Under the pieces are notes generated by a model. That model saw only the letters and a program-made list of their open reading frames with translations, ran no database searches and was not told the DNA's origin. From Verrucomicrobia subdivision 3 bacterium UBA7542 (GTDB lineage Bacteria > Verrucomicrobiota > Verrucomicrobiia > Limisphaerales > UBA11358): a DNA stretch of 8,555 nt. The DNA is taken from the NCBI GenBank assembly GCA_002479245.1, contig DLMG01000191.1, positions 1 to 8,555 on the forward strand. The letters run 5' to 3'. This document shows, piece after piece, positions 1-5,180 of this stretch (position 1 is the stretch's first letter; each line of letters begins with the position of its first letter). The translations under genes and the position numbers were made by a program.

Positions 1-1491
1 GCCCAAGTTGTAGTGGGCCGGGGCATAGCCAGGGTTAAGTCGCAACGCCTCCCCAAAGTGCTCTGCTGCCTCCTGTGGCTGACCTGCCTCGCTCAAGGCG
101 GTGCCCAGATTACTCTGGGCGATGGGATTATCTTTTGTTACTGCCAAGGTGTGCTCAAATAGTGTTTCGCTATCCCGCCAGAAGCGGAGTTGCCGTGCGG
201 TGGCGAACAAACATCCGGCGAGAACAACGCCCGCGACCGAAGCCATCACCATCGGTTCAAGCCGCAGTTTTTTAGCCAGGTCACCGAGGCCAAATACCAC
301 TCCGATGAACACCCCGATGAGCGGCAGGTAAGTGAAACGATCGGCCATTGCCTGAGAGCCCACCTGCACCAAACCCACCACCGGCACCAGCATCCCCAAA
401 TACCAAAGCCAGCCCGTCAGCAAATACGGCCGTTGCCGGCGTGCCCGCCAAATCACCCACGAAATCATCGCCAACACAATGATGGCCCCTGCGACTTGCA
501 CCCACGGATTTTCTTTGGGCAGCGAATAAATGGGCAGCGGATAAATGACCGCCAAATTCACCGGATAAACGCTGTTAAAGAGGTACTTCACATACGCCAC
601 CGCCGCATTTGCGATGCGGGAAGACAGCGGATACCCCCCCAGTGAGACGACCGCCTCGCCGCGTTTTTGTGCGACAAACGTCACCACACAAGATGCTGCC
701 GCCAGGGCAAAGAACGGCCACTTTTCCAAAATGGTTGAGAGTTGAGCCCCGAAGGCATTCGGGGTGCAGTTGAGAGTTGAAAGTTTCCCGACCGACTTTT
801 TGTCGCCGGTCACCTGCCACCCGTCACCGGTCACCCTCCTGAGCGGCCAATAATCCAGCAACAGAAATACAAACGGCAGCGTCACCAGCATCGGTTTGGC
901 CATCAAACCCAATGCAAAAAACAACAATGCCAGACTGTAATAACGTGACGCGGGACACGTGACACGTGACCGGATGGAGTTCGTCCGTGTCACTTGCCAC
1001 ATGCCACTGGTCACCCCTTGCGCGTAGCACACGTAGGCCATCAGTGTCAGCAAACCGAAGAACGCAGAAAGCACGTCTTTCCGTTCCGCCACCCAGGCCA
1101 CCGATTCCACATGCAGCGGATGCCAGGCAAACAGGGCGGCGATGAACGCGCTTTGCCAGAGCGCGCTGGTCAGGCGCAACAAAAGCAGAAAGAGAAGAAC
1201 GGCGTTGGTCGCATGAAAAAGAACGTTGACGAGATGATGCCCGCCGGCATTCAAACCAAACAACTGGCAATCAACCATGTGCGACAACCAGGTGAGCGGA
1301 TGCCAGTTGGACGCATGCCAGGTGGTGAAGGCCCACTGGAATCCTGACCATGTCAGCCCGGCCTGGACCATCGGGTTCTCCGTCACGTAATCGGGATCGT
1401 CAAAATTTACGAATGCATAATGCCGCACCGGCAGATAAACCAGCAGCGTGACCAACGCGAGCAGCACACACACGATACGCGGGCGGGACAT
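1..1491 (-). CDS. TMTC-like multi-pass membrane protein with C-terminal TPRs (3' end outside window)
   Basis: An uninterrupted frame of 497 codons runs from the ATG at 1491 to the left edge, with no stop codon when followed codon by codon. Residues 5-22 form a first membrane helix. They are followed by FVNFDDPDYV (27-36), the acidic pair expected just after helix 1 in GT-C-type glycosyltransferases and TMTC proteins. Conserved family stretches follow: HPLTWLSHM (64-72), HPLHVESVAWVAERKD (124-139), LGLMAKPMLVTLPF (194-207) and MADRFTYLPLIG (382-393). About ten hydrophobic segments are visible. From about residue 458 a tetratricopeptide repeat begins (AQSNLGTALSEAGQ, then LNPGYAPAHYNLG), and more repeats presumably follow outside the window. 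Family knowledge suggests transfer of sugar from a lipid carrier to exported proteins, but bacterial members are mostly uncharacterised. Two loops, about 160-182 and 219-255, are unusually long and repeat-derived. No clear Shine-Dalgarno sequence precedes the ATG, and no better upstream start is seen. Confidence 0.88.
   Translation of the reverse strand, partial: MSRPRIVCVLLALVTLLVYLPVRHYAFVNFDDPDYVTENPMVQAGLTWSGFQWAFTTWHASNWHPLTWLSHMVDCQLFGLNAGGHHLVNVLFHATNAVLLFLLLLRLTSALWQSAFIAALFAWHPLHVESVAWVAERKDVLSAFFGLLTLMAYVCYAQGVTSGMWQVTRTNSIRSRVTCPASRYYSLALLFFALGLMAKPMLVTLPFVFLLLDYWPLRRVTGDGWQVTGDKKSVGKLSTLNCTPNAFGAQLSTILEKWPFFALAAASCVVTFVAQKRGEAVVSLGGYPLSSRIANAAVAYVKYLFNSVYPVNLAVIYPLPIYSLPKENPWVQVAGAIIVLAMISWVIWRARRQRPYLLTGWLWYLGMLVPVVGLVQVGSQAMADRFTYLPLIGVFIGVVFGLGDLAKKLRLEPMVMASVAGVVLAGCLFATARQLRFWRDSETLFEHTLAVTKDNPIAQSNLGTALSEAGQPQEAAEHFGEALRLNPGYAPAHYNLG
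734..780. repeat. Hairpin flanked by 12-bp direct repeats, inside the membrane-protein gene
   Basis: The 12-bp direct repeat GTTGAGAGTTGA occurs at 734-745 and 769-780 (plus strand). Between the copies is a perfect 7-bp hairpin: CCCCGAA at 747-753, loop GGCA, TTCGGGG at 758-764. The element is translated in frame as part of residues 238-253 (STLNCTPNAFGAQLST) of the TMTC-like protein. The layout resembles a small palindromic insertion with duplicated flanks, or a fragment of a dispersed repeat. Confidence 0.75.
809..834 (-). repeat. Intragenic repeat unit, copy B (in frame)
   Basis: This is the second copy of the 26-nt unit, 180 bp downstream in the gene. It begins GTGACCGGTGAC and ends in GTGAC, and encodes VTGDGWQVT (residues 220-228). 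It is in the same reading frame as copy A, which gives VTSGMWQVT. The octamer GTGACCGG occurs twice here, at 834-827 and 813-806. The unit sits just after the conserved LLDYWPLRR segment, at a cytoplasmic or periplasmic loop position. Confidence 0.7.
989..1014 (-). repeat. Intragenic repeat unit, copy A (in frame)
   Basis: On the minus strand this 26-nt unit begins GTGACCAGTGGC and ends in GTGAC. It matches 21 of 26 positions of copy B at 809-834. It encodes VTSGMWQVT (residues 160-168) of the membrane protein. It is followed directly by a hairpin at 993-966 (GTGAC, bulged A, CGGA pairing with TCCGGTCAC) and then by a tandem 7-bp repeat GACACGT at 954-970 (plus-strand reading). Together these make a low-complexity insert of about 70 bp (roughly 944-1014), between two membrane-helix-coding stretches. 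Confidence 0.7.
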
Positions 1492-1559
1492 GGGTTCAAT
1501 TCTACCGTAATGGACCAAGGTATCAAGGATGCTGAAGAAACGGTGGTGACGCAATTTGC

Positions 1560-1651
1560 CATTTCGGTGGGGCGAGCGTCCTCGCGAGCCGGCCTCGGCG
1601 CGGCGAAGCGAAGCGGAGCCGGCTCGTCAGCAGCCTCGCCCCACCAAAATG
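1560..1651. repeat. REP-like palindromic element
   Basis: This is an imperfect inverted repeat with 34-bp arms at 1560-1593 and 1618-1651, matching at 28 of 34 positions, around a 24-nt loop. The outer halves (GGTGGGGCGAG) and inner ends (GAGCCGGC) are perfect, and the mismatches cluster in the middle of the arms. The loop is itself GC-rich and repetitive (GGCGAAGCGAAGCGGA). It is noncoding, in an intergenic space upstream of the membrane-protein gene and downstream of a terminator, which is the usual position of REP/BIME-type dispersed elements. I judge it a dispersed repeat from its structure alone, because only one copy lies in this window. Confidence 0.75.
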
Positions 1652-1795
1652 AGTCACTACCGAGGAAACATTGAACCGGTGGAATGCGTGATGTTGTAAG
1701 TCGCAGGGTGCGGTGCGCTCAAACAAAATACGCTCTCCTATTGACTTGCCGGCGGGTCTTGTTCCAAACGACTTTTTGCCCAACTGGTTAACGAC

Positions 1796-1829
1796 AAAAA
1801 AAAGACCGCTGCGTTTCGGCAGCGGTCTT
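1796..1829 (-). terminator. Intrinsic terminator of the PEP-CTERM gene
   Basis: A perfect 11-bp stem (AAGACCGCTGC at 1802-1812, GCAGCGGTCTT at 1819-1829) closes a 6-nt loop. Read on the minus strand it is followed by a run of eight T (A run at 1796-1803 on the plus strand, overlapping the stem base). It begins 20 bp after the stop codon of the PEP-CTERM gene. Confidence 0.92.
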
Positions 1830-1848
1830 GGATTTGAAGCTAAACTCT

Positions 1849-2658
1849 TTATGCCTTTTGACGGCGGCGAATCAATATCGCCAAAACTCCCAACCCCATC
1901 AAAGTCATTGAAGCAGGTTCGGGAACTGCAAGAGTTACCGCTGTGTCAAAATCGCGAATACTGGTTTTGCCTTCAAAATTCTGCATGCCAGCCACGCCAT
2001 CCGCGTTAAGGCCCTCGCCCGTATTGTAAGCGGCAACAGGGACGCCACCGCGAACCCACCAAGTGCCGTCAGCGTTGGCTGTCGGATCAAGTGAAAGTAT
2101 ATAAACATTGCCAGCAATCAACGACACACCTGCATCCAGATTTTGAAAAGTCAATGTCTGAAGAGTCTGCCCTGATGCTCCGTTGTAGGTAAATTGGTCG
2201 CCTGCTTGCAGCAAATTGAGACCACCTGTGCCGGTACTCCCCGAAAAACTCCCGGTTGTACCGCCCAAATTATTATATTGCGTTATCGTGGCAGCGCCTC
2301 CGACTGTGGCAGAAGGCCAACTTGCCGGGGCGGCGCCCATATTATAAAGCTCAACGTTAAAAGTCGCTGCAGCTCCCGCCAGAACCAGTTGGACGTTTTG
2401 CAATGTGCCCGATGTGGTCACGACAAAAGCCTGACCCAGCGCACCAAAAGTATCGGTGCCATTGGCATTGCCGCCCCAATTATCGTTGTCCTGTGAAGTG
2501 CCGCCACTGTCAGTGGTTGGGGCTAATCCTGTCTGATAAACCGGTGCGCCGAGCCAACTTGATGTTGACGACGTGCTTCCGACTATGTTTTGAGCTTGAA
2601 CTGACGTGGCCAATGCCAGTGCCGTTAATATTGCTAGGGTTTTAATATGAGTTTTCAT
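1849..2658 (-). CDS. PEP-CTERM sorting-domain surface protein
   Basis: This is a 269-residue exported protein. Residues 1-22 form a signal peptide: MKTHIK, then a hydrophobic core, with probable cleavage after SVQA. The mature part is rich in Gly, Thr, Ser, Asn and Ala and poor in Lys. A segment around residues 72-107 (FGALGQAFVVTTSGTLQNV, then LVLAGAAATFNVELYNM) looks like the beta-sandwich of 'choice-of-anchor' PEP-CTERM proteins, which is only a resemblance. The C-terminus is a textbook PEP-CTERM signal: VPEPAS at 245-250, a hydrophobic helix, then RRRQKA at the end. Family knowledge says such tails are processed by an exosortase (EpsH/XrtA type) and the protein is released to the surface or extracellular matrix. 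No exosortase gene lies in the window. It has its own strong downstream terminator, and 166 bp separate it from the GH30 gene upstream. The function of the mature domain is unknown. The ATG has only a weak purine-rich stretch (AGAAAAG) ahead of it. Confidence 0.95.
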   Translation of the reverse strand: MKTHIKTLAILTALALATSVQAQNIVGSTSSTSSWLGAPVYQTGLAPTTDSGGTSQDNDNWGGNANGTDTFGALGQAFVVTTSGTLQNVQLVLAGAAATFNVELYNMGAAPASWPSATVGGAATITQYNNLGGTTGSFSGSTGTGGLNLLQAGDQFTYNGASGQTLQTLTFQNLDAGVSLIAGNVYILSLDPTANADGTWWVRGGVPVAAYNTGEGLNADGVAGMQNFEGKTSIRDFDTAVTLAVPEPASMTLMGLGVLAILIRRRQKA

Positions 2659-2824
2659 ACGACTTTTCTGTTACAAACTGCTGTTTTTAGGTTAACCGTT
2701 GCTACGAGACTATCATCATTGTCTGTTTTATGGAATGGATAAAACTATGATATCCTGGAGGATTCTCCGGTTGAAAATGAGTGTTCCTCCTTGTGAACAC
2801 TGGCGAATTTGGCGGCTGGCTGGT
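2659..2824. other. Intergenic region between the GH30 and PEP-CTERM genes
   Basis: This 166-bp spacer probably carries the end of the GH30 transcript and the promoter of the PEP-CTERM gene. A weak hairpin is at 2780-2801. An 8-bp palindrome GGTTAACC lies at 2690-2697, 31 bp upstream of the start codon, and might be an operator or chance. I see no sigma-70-like hexamer pair and no sigma-54-type GG/GC element on the minus strand. Confidence 0.5.
2780..2801 (-). terminator. Possible weak terminator after the GH30 gene
   Basis: A 7-bp stem, AGTGTTC (minus strand 2801-2795) with GAACACT (2786-2780), encloses an 8-nt loop. It is followed on the minus strand by CATTTTC, a poor T-tract. It starts about 24 bp after the GH30 stop codon. 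The stem is short and AT-rich compared with the two strong terminators in this window, so read-through into the PEP-CTERM gene is possible. Confidence 0.35.
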
Positions 2825-5071
2825 TCATGGGCCGAGCTGGATGCGATAAAATCTGACAGGGTTGGCGTTGAAGTTGGTGTCCACCAGCGTGACCGGCGTC
2901 ACCGGCGAATTGCTCGTGAACAGGACCTGCCAGCTCATCAGATTGGTCGAGGCCCATAACGTGTAATCCGGCCCCACCGCGCCCGTCGCCACCAGATTCA
3001 CCTGGCCGCCCGCCACGTTGATTGAACTCACCGTCGGCTGCGCCAACGGATTGACGATGACATTGAAATTGTTCGTCGCACTCAAGCTCGCGCTGTCCAC
3101 CACTTGCACCGTAATCGGGTTGGTCGTGTTGGCCTGGCTCACCAGCGGTCGCCAGGTGAAGACGGCATTGGTGTTGTTGAGCGGCGTGAGGGTGGCGTTG
3201 GTGGGGGCGCTGAGCAGGCTGAACGTCAGCGTTTGGGGCGGCGGGTTCGTGTCGGTCGCCGCATTGGTGATGACCAGGGTGACTCCCGCGTTGATCGTCT
3301 GGTTCGCAATCGGCGCCAGTGTCGGCGGTGTGTTGGGTGCAGTGGCCGTGGCCTGTCCCACGAAAGTCACCACGCTCAAGGGCGGCAGTGTGTAGGTGAA
3401 GGATGAATTGGTGAGGTTGACCGGCGACTGGACGGCCAGTGACATTGTGCCGGACGTGATCCACGGTGTCACGGAAGTGGCATTGAAATTTGTCAGGCCA
3501 AAGGTCTGAATGACCGAAATGTTGACGTTGGTATTGACGGCGACGATGGCAAAATTGGGCGAGTTGGTGTCCTTGTAGGCGCTGATGGAAGTGTTGGTGT
3601 TGTTGATCACGCCAATGCGATAAAAGTTCGGGCGCACAAACCGGCTCCATTGGGACAGCACAAACCCGCGGATTTGGGGAACACCGTTTGAATCCACGAG
3701 GCCGTTGGCACTACCAAAGGCTTTCCACCAGATATAGGCGCTCATGTTGCCGGTCGTCAGGCACTGGTGGACTTGATCGGCGGTGGCGATGGCGGTAGTG
3801 ATGGTCTGGTCGTTCAAAAGAAACTCCGTCATCCAGGTCGGCTTGCCCTTGTTGTGGGCGTTGGTGTAATCCTGAATGTTTGTGACGCCGTAAAGATGCC
3901 CGCCGACCAGACTAACATTGGTGACCGCAACCGGATCATTGAGCGTCGGGTCCGAATAGCTGAAGTTGTAGTCCAGTGATTCGGGCATCATGACCGGAGT
4001 GCTGCCGAATGAGCCCGCATTTGTGAGAAAGAAATTTTCAAATTGCGTGCCGCTCCAAACACACGACTCGTAGGTGGCCGGCCAGTCCGGCTCGTTCTGG
4101 ACGGAAATGGCCCGGAGCGGGGTGCCGTTTGAGGCCATGTAGCCGGCAAAATTATTCAGGTAACTTGCATAGTTGGCATATTGCGACGGCAACAACGAGC
4201 CGTTTGTCAACACACCGTTGCTCTTCATGGAAGCCGGCGGCGTCCACGGCGTCGCCAGCACGCCAGCACCCAGGGCGACGGCTTTTTGCGCGTCGGCAAG
4301 CGCCGCCACCCAGTTGGTGGTCGGATCAATGCGGACGCGCAGAAGCGTCAGTGCCAGTTGATTCGCGTTCGTGCCAAAGGCAGTGTTCATGAAAGTGGCG
4401 CTGACGGGATCGGATACGTCGGTCAGAAACACCACGCCGCCGCCGAAGCCGTCAATCCGCTGATGCACATCGTTCCAGTTCACCGAGCACTGCCCGAACG
4501 CCGGCGGCGGCGGCGGAAGATTTGTCAACTGCACCGACAGGTCATCAATGTAATAGGCGCCGGTGGCGCTGTTCGGAAGTTCCGCATACAACGTCAACGA
4601 GCCAAGCGTGCCGGAAACATTCAATGTATATTGCCCGGCAATCTGCGTCCAGCCACTGGCAGTGGCCGTGTTAGTCGCCGCCTGTAGATAAGTTGTTCCG
4701 CTGCCGTCCGTTTTTTGAAAAGTCAGGTAAACCGTCTGGCTCGCACCGCTCACCAGACGCACCCAGGCCGACACATTATAGGTTTGGCCAGACTGAAGCA
4801 CGCCGGCAAACGACTGGGCGGCACCCATGTAGCCAGCCGTGCGGTTGGTCACCAGACAGGCGTAGCTGCCGGAATGAACCCGCACGGTTTCAACGGTCAG
4901 GGTCGGCGAACCAAACGCAAACCAGCCGGTCGTGGTGCCGGTTTCAAAGCCCGGATTCGTCGCCAGTTCTTGCGCTCCCGCAATCCCGGCCAGAAAAAAC
5001 ATCAGCCCTAAAAACAGGATGTTTTTCAAACCAAGCCGGCTTTGCCCGCCATGCCCGGATTGTAAGATCAT
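2825..5071 (-). CDS. Secreted GH30 (subfamily-8-like) endoxylanase with CBM22-like domain
   Basis: This is a 748-residue modular protein. Residues 1-33 form a signal peptide (basic start, LKNILFLGLMFFLAGIAGA, cleavage before QE). Residues about 34-183 form a CBM22-like domain: NPGFETG near the start, VTNRTAGYMGAAQSF, YIDDLSVQL at the end. A PPPPP linker (187-191) follows. Residues about 193-573 form a GH30 TIM barrel plus side beta-domain. The acid/base Glu is E327 in ISVQNEPDW and the nucleophile is E416 in TWMTEFLL. The side domain ISAYKDTN, AIVAVNTN, LPPLSVVTFVG matches the XynC-type C-terminal part. Residues about 577-676 look like an Ig/cadherin-like domain and 677-748 like a short C-terminal module ending FYRIQLGP. 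It likely cleaves beta-1,4-xylan outside the cell. The arginine used by classical GH30_8 enzymes to bind glucuronate appears absent (YIWWKAFGSANGL). An in-frame TTG at 5092 would add seven residues, but it lies in the T-tract of the upstream terminator, so the ATG at 5071 is preferred. Confidence 0.93.
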   Translation of the reverse strand: MILQSGHGGQSRLGLKNILFLGLMFFLAGIAGAQELATNPGFETGTTTGWFAFGSPTLTVETVRVHSGSYACLVTNRTAGYMGAAQSFAGVLQSGQTYNVSAWVRLVSGASQTVYLTFQKTDGSGTTYLQAATNTATASGWTQIAGQYTLNVSGTLGSLTLYAELPNSATGAYYIDDLSVQLTNLPPPPPAFGQCSVNWNDVHQRIDGFGGGVVFLTDVSDPVSATFMNTAFGTNANQLALTLLRVRIDPTTNWVAALADAQKAVALGAGVLATPWTPPASMKSNGVLTNGSLLPSQYANYASYLNNFAGYMASNGTPLRAISVQNEPDWPATYESCVWSGTQFENFFLTNAGSFGSTPVMMPESLDYNFSYSDPTLNDPVAVTNVSLVGGHLYGVTNIQDYTNAHNKGKPTWMTEFLLNDQTITTAIATADQVHQCLTTGNMSAYIWWKAFGSANGLVDSNGVPQIRGFVLSQWSRFVRPNFYRIGVINNTNTSISAYKDTNSPNFAIVAVNTNVNISVIQTFGLTNFNATSVTPWITSGTMSLAVQSPVNLTNSSFTYTLPPLSVVTFVGQATATAPNTPPTLAPIANQTINAGVTLVITNAATDTNPPPQTLTFSLLSAPTNATLTPLNNTNAVFTWRPLVSQANTTNPITVQVVDSASLSATNNFNVIVNPLAQPTVSSINVAGGQVNLVATGAVGPDYTLWASTNLMSWQVLFTSNSPVTPVTLVDTNFNANPVRFYRIQLGP

Positions 5072-5090
5072 GAATAAATTATTCTTCGTC

Positions 5091-5129
5091 AAAAAAAACC
5101 GGCAGACAGTTGGTTGTCCTGTCTGCCGG
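5091..5129 (-). terminator. Intrinsic terminator of the LamG gene, just upstream of the GH30 start
   Basis: A perfect 11-bp GC-rich stem (CCGGCAGACAG at 5099-5109, CTGTCTGCCGG at 5119-5129) with a 9-nt loop is followed on the minus strand by eight T (A run 5091-5098). It lies 51 bp after the LamG stop codon and only 19 nt before the GH30 ATG, so it may also lie in the leader of the GH30 transcript. Confidence 0.92.
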
Positions 5130-5142
5130 CTATGATTTTTAA

Positions 5143-5148
5143 TTTATA
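5143..5148 (-). promoter_or_regulatory. Candidate -10 box for the GH30 gene
   Basis: The minus strand reads TATAAA here, within the AT-rich gap between the LamG stop codon and the terminator hairpin. Transcription starting about 7 nt further on would place the whole hairpin in the GH30 5' leader. No convincing -35 hexamer is found at the right distance, so this is tentative. Confidence 0.22.
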
Positions 5149-5180
5149 GTCTGATGGATATTGTTCCCATCATCCTGCGA

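Larger units (their letters stand above)
1492..1848. other. Gene-free stretch between the PEP-CTERM gene and the membrane-protein gene
   Basis: This 357-bp stretch has no convincing coding sequence on either strand. It holds the terminator of the PEP-CTERM gene at 1796-1829 and a REP-like palindrome at 1560-1651. The remainder, 1652-1795, shows no recognisable motif. It must contain the promoter of the membrane-protein gene if that gene is transcribed separately, but I see no good -35/-10 pair. Confidence 0.7.

Noticed and set aside
190..645. A 151-residue plus-strand frame rich in His, Pro and Arg
   Set aside because: It is antisense to the TMTC-like gene, whose conserved family segments cover the same bases. 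The composition is typical of an antisense artefact.
281..1270. Minus-strand frames at 281-505, 575-820 and 824-1270 that could suggest a broken gene
   Set aside because: All are in a different phase from the continuous 497-codon frame starting at 1491, which carries the conserved membrane and TPR motifs without a stop. There is no frameshift.
1523..1783. An 86-residue minus-strand frame upstream of the membrane-protein gene
   Set aside because: Nearly half of it is translation of the REP-like palindrome, and it has no recognisable motif. Noncoding is the simpler reading.
2783..2794. A perfect AAGGAGG Shine-Dalgarno core on the minus strand in the GH30/PEP-CTERM gap
   Set aside because: No start codon or open frame follows at a suitable distance. 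It is the loop of a weak hairpin.
2745..3650. A 301-residue open frame on the minus strand, rich in His, Gln and Arg
   Set aside because: It overlaps the GH30 gene in another frame, has a composition unlike any real protein here, and lacks recognisable motifs. It is a shadow of the GC-rich codon pattern.
5072..5092. A TTG start for the GH30 gene seven codons upstream of the ATG
   Set aside because: The codon lies at the edge of the T-tract of the upstream terminator, with no ribosome-binding sequence. The ATG at 5071 still gives a complete signal peptide.
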